Assembly: GCA_964369805.1 (NCBI GenBank)
Contig: CAYJFM010000003.1
Location: 1-64,000 of the forward strand
Direction of reading: 5' to 3'
DNA length: 64,000 nucleotides
From: CAYJHC01 sp964369805
GTDB taxonomy: Bacteria > Bacillota > Clostridia > Peptostreptococcales > Anaerovoracaceae
Both the position numbers and the translations under genes were made by a program. Of this stretch, positions 46,067 through 54,351 are shown piece by piece (positions within the stretch are counted from its first letter, which is position 1; the number at the start of each line of letters is the position of its first letter). The notes beneath the pieces were generated by a model. The model made no database searches. It was not told the DNA's origin and saw only the letters and a list, made by a program, of their open reading frames with translations.

Positions 46067-47308
46067 ATGAATAAACCCGTTTGGGAAAACCTAATATATG
46101 CAATAGATACCACAGGACCATTTTGTACTGTGGCTCTTTTGCTTGTAGGGGGAGACGAAATAAAAGTTATATCAAGAACTTCTAAGGAAAAAATCTCTCA
46201 TGTTTCAGAGATTTTGGTATTAACAGACGAGCTACTTAGAAGCGAAGGGATGGAAGTTAACCAGGTTACCGAAATAGCTGTTTCTGTAGGCCCAGGATCC
46301 TATACGGGGATAAGAGCGGGGCTATCTACTGCAAGAGCACTTGCACAGGTGTTAGATATAAAAGTGCTACCTGTAAGTGCACTGGAGCCATTTGCTTTTA
46401 GCAGGGAAGTGGGGGTAGTGGTTTGCCCAATTTTTAATGCTAGAAGAAAACAAATCTATGGCGGTGCTTATTTTGGGAAAATGGGAAGGCTAAACTGGGA
46501 AGATGAGGATACTCTTCTTGACGGAAAACCTTATTTAATTAACGAATTTTTGGAGGAGTTAGAAAATAAATTAGAGGGGCATAGCAAAGAAACTGAATTT
46601 AGAGAAGTGGTATTCCTAGGGGATGGCGTAGATGCTTATGAAGAGGAGTTACTGAAGTTTAAAGCCAAGATAGTAGCAAAGGACATAGAGATTACTTGGC
46701 CTGAGGAAGGAAGATATCAAAATGCAGAATTTGTAGCTATGAGAGGGTATATAGACATTTTAACAGGTGGAGGTGGATCTTATAGGGAAGCTTTACCAGA
46801 TTATATGAGAAAGGTAGAAGCGGAGCAAAAGTTAGAAGAAAAAAAAGAAAAGATAAGAGCAGGAGTTTCTTTTAGAAGAGCAGTGCTATCTGATGTAGTT
46901 GATATTTTGGAAATTGAAAATAAGTGCTTTTCGGACCCTTGGACTCAGTGGATGATAGAGGATGAAATTGAGAATGCTATATATATTGTAGGCGAGTATG
47001 AAGGAAGGATTATTTCTTATGGAGGTATCTTCATAGCAGGAGGAGATGGTGATGTGCACAATTTTGCTGTTGATCCAACTTTTATGAATGGTAGCATTGG
47101 CTATCTAATGGGAGAAAGGCTTATAAAAGAGGCTTTTGAAGTTTGCGGGAAACCTATAGATATTACCTTAGAGGTAAGAGAAGGAAACAAGGCGGGAATC
47201 AGGCTTTATGAGAAACTAGGCTTTGAAAGTGTTGGAGTTAGGCCTAAGTACTATATGGATGGAGAGAATGCAGTAATAATGTGGAGGTATGATAATGGCA
47301 GTCAATAA
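46067..47308 (+). CDS. TsaB-RimI fusion protein
   Basis: This 413-residue protein joins two enzymes usually encoded separately. Residues 1-255 are TsaB, the ASKHA-fold partner of TsaD (YAIDTTGPFCTVAL, VSVGPGSYTGIRAGLSTA). Residues 263-413 are a RimI-type GNAT acetyltransferase (RRAVLSDVVDILEIENKCFSDPW, LEVREGNKAGIRLYEKLGF, YYMDGENAVIMWR) that acetylates the N terminus of ribosomal protein S18. A charged Lys/Glu linker separates them. It overlaps the tsaD reading region slightly; tsaE and tsaD flank it. Confidence 0.94.
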   Translation: MNKPVWENLIYAIDTTGPFCTVALLLVGGDEIKVISRTSKEKISHVSEILVLTDELLRSEGMEVNQVTEIAVSVGPGSYTGIRAGLSTARALAQVLDIKVLPVSALEPFAFSREVGVVVCPIFNARRKQIYGGAYFGKMGRLNWEDEDTLLDGKPYLINEFLEELENKLEGHSKETEFREVVFLGDGVDAYEEELLKFKAKIVAKDIEITWPEEGRYQNAEFVAMRGYIDILTGGGGSYREALPDYMRKVEAEQKLEEKKEKIRAGVSFRRAVLSDVVDILEIENKCFSDPWTQWMIEDEIENAIYIVGEYEGRIISYGGIFIAGGDGDVHNFAVDPTFMNGSIGYLMGERLIKEAFEVCGKPIDITLEVREGNKAGIRLYEKLGFESVGVRPKYYMDGENAVIMWRYDNGSQ

Positions 47309-48371
47309 TGATATTATAACTCTAGGTATTGAAAGTAGTTGTGATGAGACGTCTATTGCAGTTATTAAAAATGGGAGAGAAGTGCTTTCTAATATTATTT
47401 CTTCACAAATTGATATTCATAAGGAGTATGGCGGTGTAGTTCCAGAAATAGCCTCAAGGAAGCATCTTGAGAACATTAATTTTGTTTTAGAAAACGCTTT
47501 AAAAGAGGCGGGTGTAAGCCTTAAGGAAATAGACTTAATTGGTGTAACAAGGGGGCCTGGGTTGATAGGTGCTTTGCTAATAGGCGTTACAACGGCAAAG
47601 GCTTTAGCTTTTGCACTGAATAAACCTTTAGTGGGTGTTCAGCATATTCAAGGTCATGTGGCAGCAAATTATATTGCACATAAAGAACTAGAGCCACCTT
47701 TTGTGGGACTTATTGTATCAGGAGGACACACTAGTCTTGTAATGGTTGGTGACTACAATGAAATGAAGGAAATAGGATCGACTAGGGATGACGCTATTGG
47801 TGAGGCCTATGATAAGGTCGCAAGGGTTCTTGATTTAGGTTATCCTGGAGGTCCCAAAATAGACGCACTTGCAAAAGAAGGAAGGGAAGATGCTATCCAC
47901 TTCAAAAGGGTTTTATTAGAAAAAGGAAATATGGATTTTAGTTTTAGTGGTGTTAAAACCGGAGTCATCAATTATTTAAGCAACCAAACTCAAAAAGGAA
48001 GGAGCTTTTCAGAAGGTACCATGTTAGGGGATGATGGATTACCTATTAGCAAAGCTGATGTTGCTGCTAGCTTTCAAAGGGCTGTCCTAGATGTAGTTGT
48101 TGAGAAAGCATTGGAAGCTGTTAAAGCAGAAGGTATTAAAAAAATTGCTATGTGCGGGGGTGTAGCTGCAAATAGCCGACTAAGGGAACTGATGGATGAT
48201 GCGTGTAAGAAGAGGAATATTAAGCTGTACTATCCACCTTTGGTTCTGTGTACAGATAATGGAGCGATGATAGGCGCTTCTGCTCACTTTGCTTATTTAA
48301 AGGGGAGAAGAGATGGTTTAGATATGGATGCTAACGCTAATTTTGGTGGATTCATGGAAGATACAATTTAA
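47295..48371 (+). CDS. tsaD: tRNA t6A transferase TsaD
   Basis: TsaD transfers the threonylcarbamoyl group to A37 of ANN-decoding tRNAs. Family features are ESSCDETS near the N terminus, the metal site H-x3-H in VQHIQGHVAANY, SGGHTSLV, and the C-terminal CGGVAANSRLRE and CTDNGAMIG. An ATG at 47289 is only 1 nt from GGAGG, while the ATG at 47295 is 7 nt away, so I use 47295 (358 residues). The 5' end lies inside the end of the tsaB-rimI gene. Confidence 0.95.
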   Translation: MAVNNDIITLGIESSCDETSIAVIKNGREVLSNIISSQIDIHKEYGGVVPEIASRKHLENINFVLENALKEAGVSLKEIDLIGVTRGPGLIGALLIGVTTAKALAFALNKPLVGVQHIQGHVAANYIAHKELEPPFVGLIVSGGHTSLVMVGDYNEMKEIGSTRDDAIGEAYDKVARVLDLGYPGGPKIDALAKEGREDAIHFKRVLLEKGNMDFSFSGVKTGVINYLSNQTQKGRSFSEGTMLGDDGLPISKADVAASFQRAVLDVVVEKALEAVKAEGIKKIAMCGGVAANSRLRELMDDACKKRNIKLYYPPLVLCTDNGAMIGASAHFAYLKGRRDGLDMDANANFGGFMEDTI

Positions 48372-48736
48372 TCTGTTTCTTTAGTTTTTACAAAACAAGT
48401 AAAAGCTATTATGTGGGAAATCCAAACTATGGCAATTATAGTAAGCCCTAGTGTAGTATTCCTCATAAAGAAGGCAGCTATTAAGAAAAAAACAGTAAGG
48501 GTGCACATTGTGTGCACTTTTGCTGTTTTTGTTAGCCCTTTTTTGTCTGAAATCCCTTTGATGTAGTTATTATAAGCTTTAGTCCCCTTTAACCAGCAAC
48601 TCATTTTATCAGAGGATCTTGCAAAGAGAAAGGCTGAAGCAAGCAAAAAAGGTGTAGCAGGAAGCATTGGTAAAAATGCCCCTACTGCACCTAATACAAA
48701 ACATATAAAACCTAATATAATAAATATATATTTCAT
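48368..48736 (-). CDS. DUF454 (YbaN-like) membrane protein
   Basis: This 122-residue protein has an N-terminal pair of hydrophobic helices with the conserved GAVGAFLPMLPATPFLLAS segment, a basic cytosolic loop and two C-terminal helices, as in the YbaN/DUF454 family of unknown function. It overlaps the tsaD stop by 4 nt tail to tail and lies 21 nt downstream of the flavin-type gene on the same strand. Confidence 0.88.
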   Translation of the reverse strand: MKYIFIILGFICFVLGAVGAFLPMLPATPFLLASAFLFARSSDKMSCWLKGTKAYNNYIKGISDKKGLTKTAKVHTMCTLTVFFLIAAFFMRNTTLGLTIIAIVWISHIIAFTCFVKTKETD

Positions 48737-48757
48737 AAAAGTTCACCTAAATTTAAA

Positions 48758-49225
48758 CTAGTCACTCATTACTTTGCCAGTAAAGTGCTCAACAGAAATC
48801 TCAACTACGCAGAAATCACCCATTGCAGATTCGATGTACTTTTTAGCACCTTCTTCATGGCCTTTAGAGTATTTGCCTGCAATTTTCATCATAATTTCTC
48901 TGATTTCTTTTTCTTCAACTACCCTAGCTTTACCAAAAGCAACTGCGCATGCAAAATCAGTGTCAAAATCAGCAGGTAGTACCTCATCTTTTGTTACCAC
49001 GCTAAAGCTGACTCTAGGCTCCCCCTTAATAGCATCTATCTTATGGCCAGAAGCTGCACTGTGAAAGTAAATCTTACCATCATTATAAACATAGTTAACT
49101 GGGATCGAATATGGATATCCTTCGTCTCCTACAACAGCTAAAGTACCTGTTTTTCCAGACTCTAAAATAGCAATAGCATCTTCTCTGCTTGCTTGGCCTT
49201 GCCTTCTTCTCATTTCTCTAAACAT
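48758..49225 (-). CDS. Pyridoxamine 5'-phosphate oxidase-like flavoprotein
   Basis: The 155-residue product has the split-barrel flavin-binding pattern of the PNPOx/NimA-like group (GTLAVVGDEGYPYSIPVNYVY, IYFHSAASGHKID, RVSFSV). These bind FMN, F420 or heme; the substrate is unknown. A TTG at 49240 would give a longer product but it is part of the GGGAGG ribosome binding site; the ATG at 49225 is 7 nt from it. It is divergent from a MocR regulator, a vitamin B6-linked family, which hints at a B6 connection. Confidence 0.85.
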   Translation of the reverse strand: MFREMRRRQGQASREDAIAILESGKTGTLAVVGDEGYPYSIPVNYVYNDGKIYFHSAASGHKIDAIKGEPRVSFSVVTKDEVLPADFDTDFACAVAFGKARVVEEKEIREIMMKIAGKYSKGHEEGAKKYIESAMGDFCVVEISVEHFTGKVMSD

Positions 49226-49251
49226 TTGAATACCTCCCAAAAGTTGATAAA

Positions 49252-49308
49252 TTGATTTAATATTAGATAAAGTGTATAATAAATCTATACCTGTGAAAAG
49301 GTATAGAT
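49252..49308 (+). promoter_or_regulatory. mocR promoter with palindromic operator
   Basis: TTGATT (49252-49257) and TATAAT (49275-49280) are 17 nt apart. A perfect 10-bp-arm palindrome, ATCTATACCT-N6-AGGTATAGAT (49283-49308), covers the predicted transcription start, as expected for autoregulation by the MocR protein encoded next. It also lies between the divergent genes. Confidence 0.72.
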
Positions 49309-49374
49309 GACAGAAAAAATATGGGTACAGATTACAATGAGTATTAAATACACTTGAAAGAAGGAAAGCGTTTT

Positions 49375-50850
49375 ATGATTACAATAAATGGCGAAGAAAG
49401 CACACCTTTGTATTTGCAAATATATGAACAATACAGAAAAAAAATAATTACGGGAGAACTTAAGTCTGGAGCAAAACTAATTTCTATTCAAAGTTTAGCA
49501 AGCTCCTTAGATGTAAGCAAAAATACTGCGAACCTAGCCTATCAGCAGCTTTGCTCAGAGGGATATATTTTTAGCAAACCCAAAAGCGGATATTTTGTTC
49601 AAAAATTTGATCATGACATGTTAACAAGTATAAAAACACTGGAGAATAAGCTGACAAGAGATGTTAGAAAAGGAGAGAGAAATCAGGAAAACTCCTTCGA
49701 AAGAGAGGGAATGTATAGAAAAGATATCGCTGAGGGTAAAGAGGAAGACAATTATAAAATAAAATATGATTTTCAATATGGAGACTTAGATAAGAGCGTA
49801 TTTCCAATAAAAGTGTGGCGTAATATTTCTAATTACTTCCTGTCATCTCCAAACGAAGGATTCATGGGAACTTATAGCGAACTTAAAGGAGAGGCTTTGC
49901 TTAGAGGAGAAGTGGCTAACTACTTACGAATGTATAGAGGGGTTTCGTGTGAAGTAGAGCAAGTGATGATTTGTTCAGGAACTCAGCAAGCTTTAACAAT
50001 AATTTGCCAGCTGCTAAGGACTTTTTCTGAGGAACTAGCTTTTGAGGACCCTGGTTATGACGGTGCTAGGGATATATTTAGAAACAGCGGCCTAAATGTT
50101 TCACCCATACCAGTAAAAAGCAGTGGCATTGAATTAGAGCGCTTGATAGAATCTAAAGCAAAAATAGTATATATTACACCTTCACATCAATTTCCAACGG
50201 GAACCATAATGCCTATAAAGGAAAGAATGAAACTTTTGGAGTGGGCAGAAAAATCAGACGCAATTATAATTGAAGATGATTATGATAGCGAACTACGCTA
50301 CGTGGGAAAGCCAATCCCATCTCTTCAAAGTATAGATAGTAATAATAGAGTGATATATATGGGGACATTTTCGAAATCATTGTCTCCTGCACTTAGAATG
50401 AGCTACATGGTTTTGCCAAAGCCTTTACTAAAGAGGTACATGTTCAGTTTTAGCAAGTATGTAGCTCACGCACCTTGGTTAGAGCAGAAAATACTGGAAA
50501 AGTTTATTCAAGATGGTCACTGGGAGAGACATCTTAGGAAGGTTAACCTGTCGTATAAGAAGAAACATGATGTATTAATTACCTCTATCAGCAAAATTAT
50601 GGGAAACGACAAGGTAAAAGTGCATGGAAAAAATGCAGGAATGCATATTTTGCTTGAGGTAAACAATGGGGATGTAGAAGAAGCATTGATAAAGAAGGCA
50701 GCTAATTTTGGAGTTGCTGTTTATCCTGTTTCACAGTACTGGATAGAGTCTGAAAGGTATTCGAATAATATGGTACTAATGGGGTTCAGTGGAATATTAG
50801 AAGAAGATATACCTGAAGGGGTAAGACTTCTAAAAGAAGCTTGGTTTTAG
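49375..50850 (+). CDS. MocR-type regulator (GntR HTH fused to aminotransferase fold)
   Basis: This 491-residue transcription factor has an N-terminal GntR winged helix (YLQIYEQYRKKIITGELKSG, LDVSKNTANLAYQQL) and a PLP-dependent class I aminotransferase domain with DYDSE and the PLP lysine in GTFSKSLSPALRM. MocR proteins such as PdxR and GabR sense PLP or amino compounds. The open frame begins at TTG 49354, but AAGGAAAG precedes the ATG at 49375. It is divergent from the flavoprotein gene and upstream of the lipid operon, which has its own promoter. Confidence 0.92.
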   Translation: MITINGEESTPLYLQIYEQYRKKIITGELKSGAKLISIQSLASSLDVSKNTANLAYQQLCSEGYIFSKPKSGYFVQKFDHDMLTSIKTLENKLTRDVRKGERNQENSFEREGMYRKDIAEGKEEDNYKIKYDFQYGDLDKSVFPIKVWRNISNYFLSSPNEGFMGTYSELKGEALLRGEVANYLRMYRGVSCEVEQVMICSGTQQALTIICQLLRTFSEELAFEDPGYDGARDIFRNSGLNVSPIPVKSSGIELERLIESKAKIVYITPSHQFPTGTIMPIKERMKLLEWAEKSDAIIIEDDYDSELRYVGKPIPSLQSIDSNNRVIYMGTFSKSLSPALRMSYMVLPKPLLKRYMFSFSKYVAHAPWLEQKILEKFIQDGHWERHLRKVNLSYKKKHDVLITSISKIMGNDKVKVHGKNAGMHILLEVNNGDVEEALIKKAANFGVAVYPVSQYWIESERYSNNMVLMGFSGILEEDIPEGVRLLKEAWF

Positions 50851-50879
50851 CAGTTGTAAGGGTAGCTAGGGGCTTTTAA

Positions 50880-50908
50880 TTGACTTATATATGTATTTTA
50901 TGGATAAT
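50880..50908 (+). promoter_or_regulatory. Promoter of the seven-gene lipid operon
   Basis: TTGACT (50880-50885) and GATAAT (50903-50908) are 17 nt apart, 42 nt before the first start codon. No terminator separates the following seven genes. Confidence 0.62.
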
Positions 50909-50949
50909 AAAATAATAAGTAAGGGATGTCAAGGAAAGTAGGGAGATAG

Positions 50950-51312
50950 GTGAAAAACAAAACCTTTAGGGAGAGTATTAAAAGAGCAGCGATAGGATCC
51001 TATATAGGAATAAAAACGGAAAAAAACTTTGCTTGTTATGCAGTTATTGCCCTTGTTTTTTTTATAGCTAATATAAGCCTTGGTAGTAGTTTTATAGAAA
51101 TTGCAATATTTTTTGCAATGACTTCGGCAGTTTTTTCTGCTGAATTCATAAATACTGCAATTGAGCATATTGCTAATATAGTGACACCACAATATTGCGA
51201 AAAGATTAAAGTCTTAAAAGATGTTGCAGCGGCAGGTGTTTTAGCTATGGGTGTGGGTTTTTTTATTACTCAAGGAATCATATTAATTCCTAAGGTGGTG
51301 CAATGGATTTAA
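50950..51312 (+). CDS. Diacylglycerol/undecaprenol kinase (DgkA family)
   Basis: This 120-residue membrane kinase phosphorylates a lipid alcohol, in Gram-positives usually undecaprenol or diacylglycerol. Family features are FRESIKRAAIGSYIGIKTEKNF at the N terminus and the active-site AEFINTAIEHIANIV near residue 64, with three transmembrane helices. It starts at GTG behind GGGAGA and overlaps the next gene by 10 nt. As first gene of the operon it could supply the phospholipid substrate to the CarS-like enzyme. Confidence 0.9.
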   Translation: MKNKTFRESIKRAAIGSYIGIKTEKNFACYAVIALVFFIANISLGSSFIEIAIFFAMTSAVFSAEFINTAIEHIANIVTPQYCEKIKVLKDVAAAGVLAMGVGFFITQGIILIPKVVQWI

Positions 51313-51884
51313 AAGTAATATACATTACAATAATGCCCGTAATCTTAGGCGGAATAGGAAATATGTTGTTTACTAAATCCCAGACATATAAGCTGAATTC
51401 TTCCCCCATAGACAAGGGGCGAAGTTTAGGTGATGGAGAACCTATTTTTGGACCAAATAAAACCTGGATTGGTTTTGCTGGGATGATTGTGATAACAGGG
51501 ATTATGCAAATTTTGTGGGGCTGGATTTGTAAAGAATCAGGGCTGGAAGCTTTAAATCAAATTTATGTAGTATGGGAGAATACTTTCACATACAATTTAC
51601 TAGTGGGCTTTTTATTAGGATTAGTTTATGTACTTTTTGAACTTCCAAATAGTTTTATTAAAAGAAGACTAAAGATAAAGCCTGGAAAAACTGACAAGGG
51701 TCTAAAGGGAATAATTTTTTTCCTTGTGGATCAAGTTGACTCCATTATTGGATGTGGAGTTGTTATAGGGGTTGTAGCACGGCTTCCTTTCTCTGAAGCT
51801 TGCATATACATTTTACTGGGTGGACTAACTCACATTGTTGTGAATCTAGTTCTTTTTGCATTAAAAATAAGGAAGAATGTTTAG
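51303..51884 (+). CDS. CDP-archaeol synthase-like (CarS family) CDP-lipid synthase
   Basis: This 193-residue membrane protein belongs to the CarS/CdsA-like cytidylyltransferases that activate a phospholipid with CTP. The family motifs are DKGRSLGDGEPIFGPNKTW (residues 37-55) and, later, LPNSFIKRRLKIKPG followed by VDQVDSIIG, with five to six helices. CarS is best known from archaea; bacterial homologues exist. The lipid substrate is not evident. It overlaps dgkA and is followed by the PS synthase after 9 nt. Confidence 0.82.
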   Translation: MDLKVIYITIMPVILGGIGNMLFTKSQTYKLNSSPIDKGRSLGDGEPIFGPNKTWIGFAGMIVITGIMQILWGWICKESGLEALNQIYVVWENTFTYNLLVGFLLGLVYVLFELPNSFIKRRLKIKPGKTDKGLKGIIFFLVDQVDSIIGCGVVIGVVARLPFSEACIYILLGGLTHIVVNLVLFALKIRKNV

Positions 51885-51893
51885 AGGTGAATT

Positions 51894-52484
51894 TTGATTG
51901 GTGAATATAATAAGTCCGTAATACTGACTTACCTTGGAATATGTATAAGTATTTTAGGTATCTGGAATACAGTTTTGGGGGAGTACAAATATGCTTTTAT
52001 TTGTTTGATTTTGGCGGGAATTTGTGATCTTTTTGATGGGGTTATTGCTAGAAAATGCAAAAGGAGTGAACGAGCGAAAGCTTTTGGAATCCAGCTAGAC
52101 TCTCTAGCTGATGTTTTTTCTTTTTTAGCCTTTCCAGCTGTAATTGCTTTTACAATGCTCGGAAATTTAGGGTTTGTTGCAATACCATATGTTTTAGCTG
52201 GAATAATCCGCCTTGCATGGTTCAATGTAATAACAGAGGAAGAGGGGGCTGATGAATATTTTCAAGGATTGCCAGTTACTTACTCGGCATTAATTTTACC
52301 TGTATATTATATGTTATATGAAATCAACCCAGAATACTTTGACAAAACTGGGTTTGTGCCAATCTTTATAATAATAGCTGCTGCATATGTTATTAATTTT
52401 AAAATGAAAAAACCAAGAGGACTTGCATATCTTTTCTTTGGCGTGCTTGCTATTGGTGTAGGACTTACTATTGCATTAAGTTAG
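51894..52484 (+). CDS. CDP-alcohol phosphatidyltransferase, PS synthase type
   Basis: This 196-residue membrane enzyme carries the CDP-alcohol phosphotransferase motif: D45, D48-G49, A52-R53, G65, D69 and D73 (FDGVIARK, FGIQLDSLAD). The spacing between AR and G is longer than usual by about three residues. The LDSLAD form and the decarboxylase next to it suggest phosphatidylserine (or archaetidylserine-like) synthesis. Translation starts at TTG behind AGAGGTG. Confidence 0.87.
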   Translation: MIGEYNKSVILTYLGICISILGIWNTVLGEYKYAFICLILAGICDLFDGVIARKCKRSERAKAFGIQLDSLADVFSFLAFPAVIAFTMLGNLGFVAIPYVLAGIIRLAWFNVITEEEGADEYFQGLPVTYSALILPVYYMLYEINPEYFDKTGFVPIFIIIAAAYVINFKMKKPRGLAYLFFGVLAIGVGLTIALS

Positions 52485-52497
52485 TTAGGGGGTAGTT

Positions 52498-53358
52498 ATG
52501 GAAAGGCAGTACTGGGATAGAGAGAAAAAAGAATTATACATTGAAGATGCTCCAGCTGAACAGCAACTTAGATTTTTATACACCACAAAATTGGGGCGTA
52601 TACTTCTAAAAACTATTTTTGCAAGAAAGTGGTTTTCTGCCTTATGTGGAATATATAATAGAAGTTTTTTGTCAAAGAAGAAGCTGATGGCTGTTGCTAA
52701 GGGGAAAAATGATGCTGAGAAAGAAATAGTTTTAGCATATAAAAACTTTAACGATTATTTTATCAGGGAAGAATTTAGATTATCTCAGTGGGAAGAAGGT
52801 GTGCTAGTTTCACCAGCTGATGGCCTACTTAGCATTTATAAGATAGATGAAAATCTAAAGGTACCCATTAAAAATAGAAATTATTCGATAGTAGATTTGA
52901 TTGAAAATGACCAGGCTGCACGAAGCTTTAAAAATGGTACCTGCCTTGTAACTAGACTGACCCTAGGTGATTATCATAGATACTCATTTATCGATTATGG
53001 AACAATTGAAGAGAGGGAAAAAATAATAGGGAGTTTAAATACTGTAAGGCCAATTGAAGGTAGCCATGAAAACTATTTTAAAAATAGCAGAGAAGTTACA
53101 TATTTGAAGTCCCAAAGTTTTGGATCAATAATACAGATTGAAGTTGGAGCCATGTTAGTAGGAAAAATTGTTAATTACAAAGATGAAGGAGAAGTAATTC
53201 CGATGGAGGAAAAAGGCTATTTTGAATATGGAGGGTCTACGGTGATCTTGCTTTTTAGGGAGAAGAGCCTTGCTCTTGATGAGGATCTAGAAGAAATATT
53301 TGCAAAGGGGTTTGAAATTCGAGTAAAGCTCGGAGAGAGACTTGGAGAGAAGAGGTAG
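52498..53358 (+). CDS. psd: Phosphatidylserine decarboxylase
   Basis: Psd converts phosphatidylserine to phosphatidylethanolamine. It is made as a proenzyme that cleaves itself at the GST motif, here EYGGSTVILLF with the cut between G246 and S247; S247 becomes the pyruvoyl group. SPADGLL and YHRYSFIDYG are further family segments. It has 286 residues, follows the PS synthase by 13 nt and starts behind a GGGGG site. Confidence 0.93.
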   Translation: MERQYWDREKKELYIEDAPAEQQLRFLYTTKLGRILLKTIFARKWFSALCGIYNRSFLSKKKLMAVAKGKNDAEKEIVLAYKNFNDYFIREEFRLSQWEEGVLVSPADGLLSIYKIDENLKVPIKNRNYSIVDLIENDQAARSFKNGTCLVTRLTLGDYHRYSFIDYGTIEEREKIIGSLNTVRPIEGSHENYFKNSREVTYLKSQSFGSIIQIEVGAMLVGKIVNYKDEGEVIPMEEKGYFEYGGSTVILLFREKSLALDEDLEEIFAKGFEIRVKLGERLGEKR

Positions 53359-53383
53359 TAACATTGGAAAGGAAAGTACATAC

Positions 53384-54295
53384 ATGGCCATGTTAAAAAG
53401 ACTAAATATTTATTGTAAAGAAATGTATCCTATAGTGCCTAGGCTGTTGCTAGGGTTTATAGTATTTGGAGAAATCTATTTTATTTTGCTTTTAAATAGC
53501 GGCATTAAAGAGTTTTCTTTAGGCATAGAAGAAATTGTGGGAGGTTTTACGGTTTTTAGCTTTTTATTTTGGCTTAGAATTGCTGATGACTTTAAAGATT
53601 ATGAACATGATTGCAGGCTTTTTGCACATAGGCCTCTTCCATCGGGAAGGGTGAAGAAAAAAGACTTGAAAATATTTGTAGTTGCTTTAATTGGAATAAC
53701 AGCTGTTCTTAATTTTATGTTTATGAATAACTTTATTTTTTTCTTAATACTATACATTTATGGATCACTTATGGCTATTTGGTTTTTTAAAAAGCACAAA
53801 ATTCAAAAAAGTTTACCTCTTGCACTGGTGACACATAATCCAGTACAACTAATACTAAACCTATATGCTATATCATTTACAGTAATAAAATATGATTTGC
53901 CGATATTTAGTATATATAATTTTTTAGTTCTTTTTACACTCTACTTCCCTGCATTAATTTGGGAAATAGCGAGAAAGGTAAGGGCTCCAAAAGAAGAGAA
54001 TGAATATGTCACCTACTCAAGTTTATTTGGGTACAAGAAGGCAGTAAACTTTATATTAATACTAACTTGGGTGGATATCGCAACTAACATAATATTAGTT
54101 TGGAACTTAAATATTATTTCGGTCATAGCGCTTATTGCAAATTCAATATGGATTACAATACTATTCAAAAAATTCAATAAAAATCCAGAAAAATTTAAAC
54201 TAGTTAGCAAGGTAGAAAGATACACATACATACAAGAAACGATAATGCTAATTACAATTCCAGTGTTTCTACTATTTGGTGCAGTGGTATTATAG
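53384..54295 (+). CDS. UbiA-like prenyltransferase
   Basis: This 303-residue protein has about eight transmembrane helices. The first Asp-rich motif is intact (RIADDFKDYEHD, residues 65-76) and is followed by HRPLPSGRV. The second motif, normally DxxxD, reads ARKVRAPKEENEY and lacks the aspartates, so it belongs to a divergent UbiA branch. In archaea a UbiA enzyme attaches the second prenyl chain of ether lipids; that role here is only a possibility. The frame opens inside psd, but AAAGGAAAG precedes the ATG at 53384. Confidence 0.82.
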   Translation: MAMLKRLNIYCKEMYPIVPRLLLGFIVFGEIYFILLLNSGIKEFSLGIEEIVGGFTVFSFLFWLRIADDFKDYEHDCRLFAHRPLPSGRVKKKDLKIFVVALIGITAVLNFMFMNNFIFFLILYIYGSLMAIWFFKKHKIQKSLPLALVTHNPVQLILNLYAISFTVIKYDLPIFSIYNFLVLFTLYFPALIWEIARKVRAPKEENEYVTYSSLFGYKKAVNFILILTWVDIATNIILVWNLNIISVIALIANSIWITILFKKFNKNPEKFKLVSKVERYTYIQETIMLITIPVFLLFGAVVL

Positions 54296-54351
54296 AGAAG
54301 TTTGTGCAGTGGCAGTATAGAAGACTTTAGTGTTTAAATAGGAGGCAGAAA

